Assembly (NCBI RefSeq): GCF_007830115.1
Contig: NZ_VLKP01000011.1
Span: 62,001-126,000, forward strand
Direction of reading: 5' to 3'
Length of the DNA: 64,000 nt
From: Aerolutibacter ruishenii
GTDB taxonomy: Bacteria > Pseudomonadota > Gammaproteobacteria > Xanthomonadales > Xanthomonadaceae
The stretch's first letter is position 1, and the number at the start of each line of letters is the position of its first letter. Below the pieces are notes generated by a model that was given only the letters and a program-made list of their open reading frames with translations, was not told the DNA's origin and made no database searches. Of the stretch, positions 17,939-27,904 are shown piece by piece. The translations under genes and the position numbers were made by a program.

Positions 17939-19405
17939 ATGCCCAACACGCTACGCCGCACCAAGATCCTCGCCACCCTCGGCCCGGCCACCGATGCGCC
18001 GGGCGTTCTCGACGCGCTGCTCGCCGCTGGCGTGGACTGCGTCCGCCTCAACTTTTCGCACGGGGATCCGGCGGGGCAGCTTGCGCGCGCGCACGCGCTG
18101 CGCGAAGCCGCCGGTCGCGCCGGTCGCGAGGTCGGCATCCTCGCCGATCTGCCGGGCCCCAAGATCCGGATCGAGCGCTTTGCCGAAGGCAAGGTGCAGC
18201 TCAGGGCCGGCGACCGCTTCGATCTGGTCGCGCGCGCCGATGCGCCGACGGGTACCGTGCACGAAGTGGGCGTCAGCTACCTGGGCCTGCCCGGTGACGT
18301 GAAACCGGGCGACGTGCTGTTGCTGGACGACGGGATGATGCAACTGCGGGTGGAGGCGGTGGAAGGCGATCGCATCGTCAACACCGTGCTCAATGACGGC
18401 GCGCTGTCCGACCGCAAGGGCTTGAACAAGCAGGGCGGTGGCCTGTCGCTGGGGGCCCTGACCGAGCGCGACCGCGAACTGATCGCGGTCGCCGCGGAAC
18501 TGGGTGCGGACTTCATTGCGGTGTCGTTCTGCCGTACCGCCGAGGACATGCACGAGGCGCGGCGCGTGGCGCGCGCGGCTGGCAGCAAGGCCGCGCTGGT
18601 ATCCAAGATCGAGCGCGCCGAGGCGATCGAGAACCTGGCCGAGATCGTCGACGCCAGCGACGTGGTGATGGTCGCGCGTGGCGACCTGGGCGTGGAGATC
18701 GGCGACGCCGAGCTGCCGGGCCTGCAGAAGAAGATCATCCGTGAGGCCCTGGCGCGCAACCGCGTGGTGATCACCGCCACGCAGATGCTGCAATCCATGG
18801 TCGACAGTCCCATCCCGACCCGCGCCGAGGTGCTGGACGTGGCCAACTCGGTCATCGACGGCACCGACGCGGTGATGCTGTCGCAGGAATCGGCCGCCGG
18901 GCGCTACCCGGTGAAGGCGGTGGAGGCGATGGCGCGCATCTGCCTGGGCGCCGAGCGGCAGTTCAACCACGACACCGACTTCGAGGAAGCCGAACGGGGG
19001 CTGGAACGGGCCGACCAGGCCATTGCGATGGCGGCGATGTTCCTGTCCGAGCACATCGGCGTGCGCGCGATCGTGACGATGACCGAATCCGGGGGCACCG
19101 CGCGGTTCCTGTCGCGGTTCCGCGCCCCCTCGCCGGTGTTCGCGCTGTCGCGCCATGCCGACGCCCGCCGGCGCATGGCACTGATGCGGGGTGTTACCCC
19201 GATCGCCTTCGACAGCCGCGGCATGGCCTCGCGCGACGCGGCGCGCGCCGCGGTCCGCCAGCTGTTCGACGGGGGGTTCCTGGTGCCCAGCGACCGGGTG
19301 ATCTTCACCAGCGGCGACACGATGGAGCAGCACGGCGCGACCAACACCCTGCGCCTGCTGCAGGTGGGGGCCGACGGCGGCGCGCAGGGACTGGGGGAAC
19401 TCTAG
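17939..19405 (+). CDS. pyk: Pyruvate kinase
   Basis: 488 residues. It opens RRTKILATLGPATD, contains the catalytic SKIERAEAIENL (lysine and glutamate), the metal-site MVARGDLGVEIG and the TATQMLQSMVDSP motif, followed by the C-terminal regulatory domain. It transfers phosphate from phosphoenolpyruvate to ADP. The start follows AAGGAAG at 6-7 nt. A 62-bp intergenic space separates it from the divergent acetyltransferase gene. The C-domain ending SDRVIFTSGDTMEQHGATN is of the type II (PykA) kind. Confidence 0.97.
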   Translation: MPNTLRRTKILATLGPATDAPGVLDALLAAGVDCVRLNFSHGDPAGQLARAHALREAAGRAGREVGILADLPGPKIRIERFAEGKVQLRAGDRFDLVARADAPTGTVHEVGVSYLGLPGDVKPGDVLLLDDGMMQLRVEAVEGDRIVNTVLNDGALSDRKGLNKQGGGLSLGALTERDRELIAVAAELGADFIAVSFCRTAEDMHEARRVARAAGSKAALVSKIERAEAIENLAEIVDASDVVMVARGDLGVEIGDAELPGLQKKIIREALARNRVVITATQMLQSMVDSPIPTRAEVLDVANSVIDGTDAVMLSQESAAGRYPVKAVEAMARICLGAERQFNHDTDFEEAERGLERADQAIAMAAMFLSEHIGVRAIVTMTESGGTARFLSRFRAPSPVFALSRHADARRRMALMRGVTPIAFDSRGMASRDAARAAVRQLFDGGFLVPSDRVIFTSGDTMEQHGATNTLRLLQVGADGGAQGLGEL

Positions 19406-19589
19406 GCCGCGGCTGGAGCGCAGGGGCGGGAGCCCAGTCGGGCGCTCGCCGGTGCTGGCCCGTTGCCCGGCCCGTTGCCTTCAACCTGGCGGTCGCATCG
19501 GCGCCTGCGGGGCGGGGCCCGGGGATATTTCGCCAGTCCTGCCAATGATTTGCGCCGGCGGTGGCGGGACGTGGGGAGGAGGAGCGGGC

Positions 19590-19595
19590 TATAAT
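19590..19595 (+). promoter_or_regulatory. -10 element of fba promoter
   Basis: A perfect TATAAT stands in very GC-rich sequence, 34 bp before the aldolase start. The -35 region shows no good match, so an activator may be needed. Confidence 0.6.
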
Positions 19596-19629
19596 CCCGG
19601 TTCTTTCCCTCCCGCATCGTCAGGATCCC

Positions 19630-20637
19630 ATGAGCATCGAACAGCTTGCAGAAACCGCCCTGGCCATGGTCGCCCCGGGCAAGGGCATCATCGCCATCGA
19701 CGAGTCCAACGCCACCTGCAAGAAGCGGTTCGACGGCGTCGGCATCGAGTGCACCGAGGAGACCCGCCGCGCCTACCGCGAGTTGCTCCTGACCGCCCCG
19801 AAGCTGGGTGACTACATCTCCGGCGCGATCCTGTTCGACGAGACCATCCGCCAGTCGACCAAGGACGGCGTGCCGTTCACCAAGGTCATGATGGACAACG
19901 GGATCCTCCCGGGCATCAAGGTCGACAAGGGCACCTTCCCGCTGGCTGGCTTCCCGGGTGAAGTGGTGACCGAAGGACTGGACGGCCTGCGCGCGCGCCT
20001 GGAGGAGTACTACAAGCTCGGCGCCCGCTTCGCCAAGTGGCGCGCGGTGATCAACATCAGCGACGAGACCCCGTCGGGCACCTGCATCGACGCCAACACC
20101 CACGCGCTGGCCCGCTACGCGGCGCTGTGCCAGGAACAGGGCCTGGTGCCGATGGTCGAGCCGGAAGTGATCATGGACGGCAGCCACGACCTCGACACCT
20201 GCTACGACGTCACCGAAGTGACCCTGCGTTCGCTGTTCGCCTCGCTGCATGAGCACAACGTGATGCTCGAGGGCACCATCCTGAAGGCCTCGATGGTGAT
20301 CTCCGGCACCACCAGCGCCGAGCAGGCCTCGGTGGAGGAAGTGGCTGCCGCGACGCTGCACTGCCTGAAGGCCACCGTGCCGGCCACCCTGCCGGGCATT
20401 GTGTTCCTGTCGGGCGGCCAGTCGGACCTGGCGGCCACCTCGCACCTCAACGCCATGAACCAGATGGGCCCGAAGCCGTGGCCGCTGTCGTTCTCCTACG
20501 GTCGCGCCATGCAGCAGGCCGCGCTGAAGCTGTGGGCGCAGGACATGGTCGGCAATTACGCGGCCGCGCAGCAGACCGTGTACGAGCGCGCCCGCGACAA
20601 CGGCCTGGCGGCGCTGGGCGAGTGGAAGGCCGCGTAA
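19630..20637 (+). CDS. fba: Class I fructose-bisphosphate aldolase
   Basis: 335 residues. It begins IEQLAETALAMVAPGKGIIA and carries the class I residues: IDESNATCKKRF, the FAKWRAVI lysine, VEPEVIMDG and the Schiff-base Lys219 in EGTILKASMV, then FLSGGQSD. It is therefore the metal-independent, eukaryote-like type, common in Xanthomonadales, rather than the zinc class II type. It cleaves fructose 1,6-bisphosphate to two triose phosphates. The start ATG follows CAGGATCCC. A strong terminator lies 28 bp after the stop. Confidence 0.97.
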   Translation: MSIEQLAETALAMVAPGKGIIAIDESNATCKKRFDGVGIECTEETRRAYRELLLTAPKLGDYISGAILFDETIRQSTKDGVPFTKVMMDNGILPGIKVDKGTFPLAGFPGEVVTEGLDGLRARLEEYYKLGARFAKWRAVINISDETPSGTCIDANTHALARYAALCQEQGLVPMVEPEVIMDGSHDLDTCYDVTEVTLRSLFASLHEHNVMLEGTILKASMVISGTTSAEQASVEEVAAATLHCLKATVPATLPGIVFLSGGQSDLAATSHLNAMNQMGPKPWPLSFSYGRAMQQAALKLWAQDMVGNYAAAQQTVYERARDNGLAALGEWKAA

Positions 20638-20664
20638 GCGACCTCGCCACTGTTGCGCCACGGG

Positions 20665-20696
20665 AAACGCCGGTCTTGCGACCGGCGTTTTTCTTT
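20665..20696 (+). terminator. Rho-independent terminator after fba
   Basis: AAACGCCGGTC and GACCGGCGTTT form a perfect 11-bp stem with a 4-nt TTGC loop and run into TTTTTCTTT. In the other direction it also closes cysK, whose stop is 30 bp away, though the T-run is weaker there. Confidence 0.9.
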
Positions 20697-20726
20697 GATG
20701 CGGCGGATATCCAGCGCCTGTCGCGA

Positions 20727-21683
20727 TCAGGGCAGGCTCGCCAGCCAGTCTTCGTCCGAGCCTTCGTTCACATCCTCGAACAGGAAGGTGCTGAGGTAGC
20801 GCTCGCCGGTGTCGGGCAGCATCGCCAGGATTGCCGCGCCGGGTTCGGCGCTGCGTGCCACCTCCAGCGCCGCGGCCACGGTGGCGCCGGCTGAGATGCC
20901 GACGAACAGGCCTTCCTCCGCCGCCAGCCGGCGCGCGGTATCGCGCGCGAGCACATCGTCCACCGGCAGGATCGCATCGGCGACGTTGCGATTGAGGACC
21001 TCGGGCACGAAGTCGGGGGTCCAGCCCTGGATCTTGTGCGGCTGCCATTCCTTGCCCGACAGCATTGCGGCGCCGGCGGGCTCGCAGGCGGTGATCCGCA
21101 CCTCGGGCCGTGCCACTTTCAGCACCTCGCCCACGCCGGTCAGGGTGCCGCCCGTGCCCCAGCCGGTGACGAAGTGGTCCAGCCGCCGGCCGGCGAAGTC
21201 GCGCAGGATTTCTGCCGCCGTAGTCTGCCGGTGGTACGCCGGGTTGGCGGGATTGGCGAACTGGCGGGCCAGGAACCAGCCGTGCTGCTTCGCCAGTTCC
21301 TCCGCGCGCCGCACCATGCCGCTGCCGCGCTCGGCGGCGGGGGTCAGGATCACCTTGGCGCCGTACGCGCGCATCAGCTTGCGGCGCTCGATCGAGAACG
21401 TTTCGGTCATCACCGCCACGAACTTGTAGCCACGCGCCGCGCAGACCATCGCCAGGGCCACGCCGGTATTGCCCGAGGTCGCCTCGACCACGGTGTCGCC
21501 GGGTTTCAGCAGGCCGCGGGCCTCGGCATCGAGGATGATCGCGATGGCCAGGCGGTCCTTCACCGAGCCGCCGGGGTTGAAGGCTTCGACCTTGGCGTAG
21601 AGCGCGATGCCCTGGGGGGCGATGCGGTGCAGGCGCACCACCGGGGTGCTGCCGATGGTGTCGAGGATGCTGTCGTGGATCAT
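20727..21683 (-). CDS. cysK: Cysteine synthase (O-acetylserine sulfhydrylase)
   Basis: 318 residues of the fold type II PLP family. Lys42 in NPGGSVKDR binds PLP, TSGNTG is the substrate-binding loop, GWGTGGTLTG holds the PLP phosphate, and GISAGATVAAAL is near the end. It makes cysteine from O-acetylserine and sulfide. The sequence is CysK-like rather than CysM-like, although the loop EPAGAAMLSGKEW is not sufficient to separate them. It is convergent with fba and divergent from the RND adaptor gene. It offers a sink for sulfide, but it is 13 kb from the SQR module and linkage is not implied. Confidence 0.95.
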   Translation of the reverse strand: MIHDSILDTIGSTPVVRLHRIAPQGIALYAKVEAFNPGGSVKDRLAIAIILDAEARGLLKPGDTVVEATSGNTGVALAMVCAARGYKFVAVMTETFSIERRKLMRAYGAKVILTPAAERGSGMVRRAEELAKQHGWFLARQFANPANPAYHRQTTAAEILRDFAGRRLDHFVTGWGTGGTLTGVGEVLKVARPEVRITACEPAGAAMLSGKEWQPHKIQGWTPDFVPEVLNRNVADAILPVDDVLARDTARRLAAEEGLFVGISAGATVAAALEVARSAEPGAAILAMLPDTGERYLSTFLFEDVNEGSDEDWLASLP

Positions 21684-21909
21684 GGAGGCCTCGCGTTGGG
21701 CGGGGTTGAGGAATGGGCGGAGACCGGCTCCGTCCCGGCATGATGCCCTTGAACACGGTATGGGGCCCCGCGAAGGGCCATGTCCCGTTCCGGGCGAGGC
21801 TACGGCCGCCCACGTTCACGCGCCGTCATTCCGCCGCCGTACCTGTCCGATTCTGGCGGATGCGGCCAGGGTCAACCTTTGGCCCACGCGTGCGTTAACA
21901 ACCTGCTAC

Positions 21910-21915
21910 TAGAAT
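21910..21915 (+). promoter_or_regulatory. Possible -10 element for the second RND operon
   Basis: TAGAAT matches 5 of 6 positions of the -10 consensus, 31 bp before the adaptor gene, just after the AT-rich TTAACAAC. No convincing -35. No repressor gene is adjacent. Confidence 0.35.
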
Positions 21916-21946
21916 CGGGGTCCCTTGCCCGATACCGGCCTGTCGA

Positions 21947-23113
21947 ATGCACTCTCGCCCCCTGTTCCGTGCCGCCTGCATCCTTGCGCTTGGCCTGACC
22001 CTCAGTGCCTGTGGCGGCGACGGGGAGGGGCCGGCCAAGGGCGGCGGCGACCGGCCGACGATGGTCACCACCACGGTGGTACAGCCGCGGGCGTGGAACG
22101 ACACGGTGCAGGCCCTGGGCACGGTGAAGGCGCATGAATCGGTCACCGTGACCGCCAAGGTCAGCGAGACCGTTGACGCAGTGCACTTCGACAGCGGTGA
22201 CGTGGTGGCCCGCGGCGCGGCGCTGGTGACCCTGAGCGGGCGCCAGCAACAGGCCGCCCTGGCCGAGGCGCAGGCCAGCGCCGACGAGGCCCAGCGCCTG
22301 TTCAAGCGCCAGGAGGAACTGGCGGCGCAGCAGTTGATCGCGCGCGCTTCGCTCGACAGCCAGCGCGCCACCCGTGACGCCGCCAATGCCCGCGTCGCGC
22401 AGATCCGCGCCAACCTGGGCGACCGGGTCATCCGCGCGCCCTTCTCTGGTGTGCTGGGCCTGCGCCAGGTGAGTCCGGGCGCACTGGTGACCCCGGGCAC
22501 GGTGATCACCACGCTGGACGACACTTCGCGCGTTTACGTGGACTTTCCGGTGCCGGAAGCGGCACTGGGCCATGTCGCGTCGGGCCAGCGCGTGAGTGGC
22601 ACCAGCGTGGCATGGCCGGGGCGCACCTTTGACGGCACCGTCGCCACGGTGGATTCGCGCCTGGACGAAGCCACCCGCGCACTGGTGGTGCGTGGCGATT
22701 TTCACAATCCGGATCGCGCATTGCGCCCGGGCATGCTGCTGCAGGTCACGCTGAGCCGCCCCGAGCGCCAGGCGCTGCTGCTGCCGGAAATCGCGGTGGT
22801 GCAGGTGGGCAACGCGAGTTACGTGTTCCGTGTGGGCGCCGATGGCAAGGCCGAGCGCGCGGACGTGAAGGTGGGCGTGCGCCGCGATGGCCTCGCCGAG
22901 ATCGTCGAGGGCCTGGCCGCCGGCGATCGCGTCGTGGTGGACGGCACCGGCAAGCTTCGCCCGGGCGCGACAGTCGTGGAGGCGCAGGGTGGCCCGGAGA
23001 AGGCAGGCGCGAGCCCTGCGACGCAGCCGGCCGCCGAAGGTGTGAAGGCGCCGGCTCCGCAGACAGGTGCCAGCGCGGCTTCGACCTCCACGCCCGCCCG
23101 CGCCAAGGGCTGA
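21947..23113 (+). CDS. RND multidrug efflux periplasmic adaptor lipoprotein
   Basis: 388 residues. The signal ends LGLTLSAC, a lipobox. The lipoyl halves are TVTAKVSETVDAVHF and VIRAPFSGVLGLRQVSPG, bracketing an Ala/Gln-rich alpha-hairpin (about residues 95-150), then the barrel and membrane-proximal domains. The C-terminal 45 residues are an Ala/Pro/Thr-rich tail. It lies 6 bp before the pump gene. It should bridge the inner-membrane pump and a TolC-like channel not encoded here. Confidence 0.93.
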   Translation: MHSRPLFRAACILALGLTLSACGGDGEGPAKGGGDRPTMVTTTVVQPRAWNDTVQALGTVKAHESVTVTAKVSETVDAVHFDSGDVVARGAALVTLSGRQQQAALAEAQASADEAQRLFKRQEELAAQQLIARASLDSQRATRDAANARVAQIRANLGDRVIRAPFSGVLGLRQVSPGALVTPGTVITTLDDTSRVYVDFPVPEAALGHVASGQRVSGTSVAWPGRTFDGTVATVDSRLDEATRALVVRGDFHNPDRALRPGMLLQVTLSRPERQALLLPEIAVVQVGNASYVFRVGADGKAERADVKVGVRRDGLAEIVEGLAAGDRVVVDGTGKLRPGATVVEAQGGPEKAGASPATQPAAEGVKAPAPQTGASAASTSTPARAKG

Positions 23114-23119
23114 CCGGCC

Positions 23120-26100
23120 ATGCTGCTCTCCGACATCTCGATCCGCCGCCCCGTCTTCGCGACGGTGATGAGCCTGCTGCTGATCGTGCTGGGCATCATG
23201 GCGTACTCGCGCCTGACCCTGCGCGAACTTCCGGCCATCGACCCGCCCATCGTCTCGGTGACGGTCAGCTACCCCGGCGCCTCCGCCGCGGTGGTGGAGA
23301 CCCGCATCACCCAGGTGCTGGAGGACGCGCTGGCCGGCACCGAAGGCATCGAGACCATCGAGTCGCGCAGCGTCAACGGTCGCTCGGGCATCACCATCGA
23401 GTTCAGCCTGGAGCGCGATATCGAAGCGGCGGCCAACGACGTGCGCGATGCGGTCAGCCGCGTGGTCGACCGCCTGCCCGACGAGGCCGACGCGCCGGAG
23501 ATCGAGAAGGTCGAGAGCGACGCCGAGACCATCCTCTGGCTCAACATGAGCTCGGAGAAGATGGACACCATGGAGCTCAGCGATTACGCCGAGCGCTACG
23601 TGGTGGACCGCCTGTCCAGCATCGACGGCGTGGCCCAGGTGCGCCTGGGCGGCGGCCAGCGCTATGCGATGCGCGTGTGGCTGGACCGCGACGCGCTGGC
23701 CGCGCGCGGAATCACCGTGGGCGACGTGGAAAGCGCGCTGCGCGCAGAGAACGTGGAGCTGCCCGCCGGCCGCATCGAATCGGCCGACCGCGACTTCACC
23801 CTGCGCGTGGCGCGCGGCTACCAGCGCGCGGAAGAGTTCGCGCAGATGCCGCTACGCAAGGGCAATGACGGCTATGTGGTGCGCCTGGGCGACGTGGCCA
23901 AGGTCGAACTGGCCGCGGCCGAGCGCCGCGCCTACTACCGCAGCAACGGCGCGCCCAACATCGGCCTGGGCATCATCAAGACCTCCACCGCCAACTCGCT
24001 GGACGTGGCCAAGGCGGTACGCGCCGAGGCCGAGCGCATCCAGCCGAGCCTGCCGCAAGGCACGAAGATCTTCGTCGCGTTCGACAGCACGGTGTTCATC
24101 GAGGCCTCGGTGGATCGCGTGTACAGCACGCTGTTCGAGGCCATCGCGCTGGTGCTGATCGTGATCTGGCTGTTCCTGGGCAGCGTGCGCGCGGCGCTGA
24201 TCCCGGCGGTGACCGTGCCGGTGTGTCTGGTGGCGGCGTTCATTCCGCTGTACCTGTTCGGCTTCTCGATCAACCTGTTGACCCTGCTGGCGCTGGTGCT
24301 GTGCATCGGCCTGGTGGTGGACGATGCGATCGTGGTGCTGGAGAACATCCAGCGCCGTGCCGACCTGGGCGAGCCGAAGCTGGTGGCGTCCGCGCGCGGC
24401 ACCCGGCAGGTGGCCTTCGCGGTCATCGCGACCACGGCGGTGCTGGTGGCGGTATTCCTGCCGGTGGGCTTCATGGAAGGCAACACCGGTCGCCTGTTCC
24501 GCGAGCTGTCGGTGGCGTTGGCCGGCGCAGTGGCCATCTCCGCGTTCGTGGCGCTGACGCTGACGCCGATGATGTCATCCAAACTGGTGCGCCCGCACAA
24601 GGAGGAGAAGTCGCTGGCGCTCAACCGCTGGGTCAATGCGGGTCTGGACGGGCTGGTCGTGCGCTATCGCCGGTTCCTCGACCGCAGCGTCGAGCGCCCG
24701 TGGTTCTTCGGCGCGCTGATGGTGGCGGCGCTGGTGGCCAGTGCGGTGCTGTTCAAGCTGGTGCCCTCGGAGCTGGCTCCGCCGGAAGACCGCGGTTCGT
24801 TCTTCGTCTCGGTGCAGGGACCGGAAGGTGCGGGCTTTGACTACACCGTCGGCCAGATCCAGCAGGTGGAGCAGGTGCTGGCCAAGCACATTGGCGACGG
24901 CCAGCCGATCCAGCGCGCCAACACCCGTGTGCCCGGTGGCTTTGGCGCCAGCGAGGAGATGCACACCGGCCAGGTGATCGTGTTCCTGCAGGACTGGGAC
25001 AAGCGCGACGTGACCACCAACGACGTGGTCGACAGCCTGCGCAGCGAACTGGGCAAGCTGCCGGGCGTGCGCGCCAACCCGTCGGTGCGCACCGGCCTGG
25101 TGCGCAGCCGCGGCCAGCCGCTGCAGATCGTGCTCGGCGGCCCGGATTATGCCGAACTGGCGCAGTGGCGGGATCGCTTGCTGGCGCGCATGGAGCAGAA
25201 CCCCGGACTGTTCTCGGTCGACTCCGACTACAAGGAAACGCGCCCGCAGATGCGCGTGGACATCAACCGCCAGCGCGCGGCCGACCTGGGCGTCAGCGTC
25301 ACCGCCATCGGCAGCGCGCTGGAGTCGATGATGGGCAGCCGCCGCGTCACCACCTTCGTGCAGGACGGCGAGGAGTACGACGTGGTGGTACAGGCGGGCA
25401 AGGAAGGGCGTGCTTCGCCGGCCGACCTGGCCGCGATCCAGGTGCGCGCGCGCGACGGCAGCCTGGTGCCGCTGTCCAACCTGGTGACGCTGCGCGAGCT
25501 GGCCGAGCCGGGCAGCCTGAACCGCTTCAACCGCCTGCGTGCGATCACCATCAGTGCGGGCCTCGCGCCCGGTTACCGCATGGGCGATGCCATCGAGTGG
25601 CTGCAGGGCGTGGTCCGGGAGGAGTTGCCCGAGCATGCGCAGATCGACTGGAAGGGCGAGTCGCGCGAGTACCAGCAGGCCGGTGGCGCGGTGCTGATGA
25701 CCTTCACGCTGGCGCTGCTGATCGTGTTCCTGGTGCTGGCGGCGCAGTTCGAGAGCTTCATCCATCCGCTGGTGATCATGCTGACCGTGCCGCTGGGCGT
25801 GCTGGGCGCGCTGCTGGGACTGTGGTTGACCGGTGGCACGCTGAACCTGTTCAGCCAGATCGGCATCGTGATGCTGGTGGGCCTGGCGGCCAAGAACGGC
25901 ATCCTGATCGTGGAGTTCGCCAACCAGCTGCGCGACGAAGGCCGGAAAATCCACGACGCCATCGTCGAAGCCTCGGCGGTGCGCCTGCGGCCGATCCTGA
26001 TGACCTCCATCGCCACCGTGGCCGGCGCGCTGCCGCTGGTGCTGGGCGGCGGCCCGGGGTCGGCCAGCCGCGCCACCATCGGCGTGGTGGTGATCTTCGG

Positions 26101-26245
26101 CGTGTCGTTCTCGACCCTGCTGTCGCTGGTGGTGGTGCCGGTGTTCTACGTGCTGCTGGCGCGCTATACCCGCTCGCCGGAGGCGGTAACCCGCGAGTTG
26201 GAGCATCAGGAAGCCACCACGCCGCAGGCGGGCGGGCACGCATAA
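23120..26245 (+). CDS. RND multidrug efflux pump (HAE1 type)
   Basis: 1041 residues, standard HAE1 length. It starts SDISIRRPVFATVMSLLLIV, contains the porter-domain repeats, TM4 CIGLVVDDAIVVLENIQRR with the proton-relay aspartates, and the second half GLAAKNGILIVEFANQLRD of TM10 with its lysine. It pumps hydrophobic or amphiphilic compounds out using proton import. Unlike the pump at 2212, it has no insert between TM6 and TM7. No regulator or outer-membrane gene is adjacent. Confidence 0.95.
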   Translation: MLLSDISIRRPVFATVMSLLLIVLGIMAYSRLTLRELPAIDPPIVSVTVSYPGASAAVVETRITQVLEDALAGTEGIETIESRSVNGRSGITIEFSLERDIEAAANDVRDAVSRVVDRLPDEADAPEIEKVESDAETILWLNMSSEKMDTMELSDYAERYVVDRLSSIDGVAQVRLGGGQRYAMRVWLDRDALAARGITVGDVESALRAENVELPAGRIESADRDFTLRVARGYQRAEEFAQMPLRKGNDGYVVRLGDVAKVELAAAERRAYYRSNGAPNIGLGIIKTSTANSLDVAKAVRAEAERIQPSLPQGTKIFVAFDSTVFIEASVDRVYSTLFEAIALVLIVIWLFLGSVRAALIPAVTVPVCLVAAFIPLYLFGFSINLLTLLALVLCIGLVVDDAIVVLENIQRRADLGEPKLVASARGTRQVAFAVIATTAVLVAVFLPVGFMEGNTGRLFRELSVALAGAVAISAFVALTLTPMMSSKLVRPHKEEKSLALNRWVNAGLDGLVVRYRRFLDRSVERPWFFGALMVAALVASAVLFKLVPSELAPPEDRGSFFVSVQGPEGAGFDYTVGQIQQVEQVLAKHIGDGQPIQRANTRVPGGFGASEEMHTGQVIVFLQDWDKRDVTTNDVVDSLRSELGKLPGVRANPSVRTGLVRSRGQPLQIVLGGPDYAELAQWRDRLLARMEQNPGLFSVDSDYKETRPQMRVDINRQRAADLGVSVTAIGSALESMMGSRRVTTFVQDGEEYDVVVQAGKEGRASPADLAAIQVRARDGSLVPLSNLVTLRELAEPGSLNRFNRLRAITISAGLAPGYRMGDAIEWLQGVVREELPEHAQIDWKGESREYQQAGGAVLMTFTLALLIVFLVLAAQFESFIHPLVIMLTVPLGVLGALLGLWLTGGTLNLFSQIGIVMLVGLAAKNGILIVEFANQLRDEGRKIHDAIVEASAVRLRPILMTSIATVAGALPLVLGGGPGSASRATIGVVVIFGVSFSTLLSLVVVPVFYVLLARYTRSPEAVTRELEHQEATTPQAGGHA

Positions 26246-26383
26246 GGGAGCAGAAGGGCGCCGGCCGGACGCCGATTGCGTCCCACCGGGTGCCTGGCCG
26301 TGTCGCGAGCGCCCCGATGCGGTTATCGTGGGCGCCTCAGGCGTGCGTCCGGGGGCGCGCGTTCCACATCCGGGGAGACACTG

Positions 26384-27892
26384 GTGGAATCACTGCTTTC
26401 TGCAATCAACGGCATCATCTGGAGCAAGGCGCTGATCGCCATGTGCCTGGGCGCCGGCATCTTCTTCACCATCCGCACGCGTTTCATGCAGGTGCGCGGC
26501 TTCGTGGAGATGGCACGGCTCACGGTCAGCGGGCAGAGCTCCGCGGCCGGCGTTTCCTCGTTCCAGGCGCTGGCCATGTCGATGGCAGGCCGCATCGGCA
26601 TCGGCAACATCGCCGGCGTGGCCACCGCCATCGCCTTCGGCGGCCCTGGCGCGGTGTTCTGGATGTGGGTGATGGGCTTCCTGGGCGCGTCCACCTCGTA
26701 CGTGGAGTGCACCCTGGCGCAGATCTACAAGGTCAAGGACGCGGAAGGCCGCTATCGCGGCGGCCCGGCGTACTACATCGAGAAGGCGATGGGCCTGAAG
26801 TGGTACGCGCTGCTGTTCGCGTTCGCCACCATTGTCGCCGCCGGCTTCCTGATGCCCGGCGTGCAGGCCAATGCGATCGCCGACAGCGTGGCCAACGCCT
26901 GCCAGGGCACGGCGCTGTGCGGCCCGATGGACGGCGAGTGGATGGGCCTGTCGGCGCGCGAGACGCTCAAGCTGGGTATCGGCCTGGGCGTGTCATTGCT
27001 GCTTGCCGTGATCATCTTCGGCGGCGTCAAGCGCATCGCCAACTTCGCCGAGATCGTGGTGCCGTTCATGGCCGGCGGCTTCATCCTGATGGCACTCACC
27101 GTGATGGTGCTCAACGCCGAACAGGTGCCGGCGATGTTCGGCCTGATCTTCAGCAGCGCGTTCGGTGCCAATGCCGCGTTCGGGGCGATGATCGGCCTGG
27201 CGGTGGAGTGGGGCGTCAAGCGCGGCGTGTACGCCAACGAGGCCGGCCAGGGCACCGGCCCGCATGCCGCCGCTGCCGCCGAGGTCTCGCACCCGGCCAA
27301 GCAGGGTTACGTGCAGGCCTTCGCCATCTACATCGACACCATGCTGGTGTGCACTTCCACCGCGTTCCTGGTGCTGGCTTCGGGCATGTACAACGTGCAT
27401 GCGCCCGACGGCGTGACGATGCTGCACAACGCGCTGCCCGGCATTGAAGCCGGTCCGGGCTACGCCCAGGCGGCGGTGGAATCGATCCTGCCGGGTTGGG
27501 GCGCGGGGTTCGTGGCAGTGGCGCTGTTCTTCTTCGCCTTCACCACGATCATGGCCTACTACTACATGGCCGAGACCAACCTGACCTACGTGGCCGGCAC
27601 CAACCGCACGCACCCTCTGGCGATCCTGCTGCTGCGCCTGGGCATCATGGCCATGGTGGTCTTTGGCGCGTTCCACAACGCCGGCCAGGCCTGGGCGCTG
27701 GGTGACATCGGCGTGGGCCTGATGGCATGGCTGAACATCATCGCCATCCTGATCCTGCACAAGCCGGCGATGCTGGCGCTGCGCGACTACGAGGCGCAGA
27801 AGAAGGCGGGCAAGGATCCGGTGTTCGATCCCGATGCGCTGGGCATCCGCAATGCCGAGTTCTGGCGTCGCCAGGGCGGCGGCAATCCGTAA
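26384..27892 (+). CDS. Sodium:alanine/glycine symporter (AGCS family)
   Basis: 502 residues with about 11 membrane segments. The family signature is seen in GRIGIGNIAGVATAIAFGGP and in the later VYANEAGQGTGPHAAAAAEV with TSTAFLVLASG. It imports alanine or glycine with sodium. I chose the GTG start because CGGGGAGAC lies 6 nt upstream and the following residues form the first amphipathic segment; the frame stays open further upstream without a ribosome site. The rRNA methyltransferase gene follows after 12 bp, so the two are probably co-transcribed. Confidence 0.9.
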   Translation: MESLLSAINGIIWSKALIAMCLGAGIFFTIRTRFMQVRGFVEMARLTVSGQSSAAGVSSFQALAMSMAGRIGIGNIAGVATAIAFGGPGAVFWMWVMGFLGASTSYVECTLAQIYKVKDAEGRYRGGPAYYIEKAMGLKWYALLFAFATIVAAGFLMPGVQANAIADSVANACQGTALCGPMDGEWMGLSARETLKLGIGLGVSLLLAVIIFGGVKRIANFAEIVVPFMAGGFILMALTVMVLNAEQVPAMFGLIFSSAFGANAAFGAMIGLAVEWGVKRGVYANEAGQGTGPHAAAAAEVSHPAKQGYVQAFAIYIDTMLVCTSTAFLVLASGMYNVHAPDGVTMLHNALPGIEAGPGYAQAAVESILPGWGAGFVAVALFFFAFTTIMAYYYMAETNLTYVAGTNRTHPLAILLLRLGIMAMVVFGAFHNAGQAWALGDIGVGLMAWLNIIAILILHKPAMLALRDYEAQKKAGKDPVFDPDALGIRNAEFWRRQGGGNP

Positions 27893-27904
27893 CAGGTTCC
27901 TACG

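Noticed and set aside
19402-21819. An open frame of about 805 codons on the minus strand across fba and cysK.
   Set aside because: The other frames encode textbook aldolase and cysteine synthase; this frame reads as repetitive Arg/Pro/Gly and His-rich sequence.
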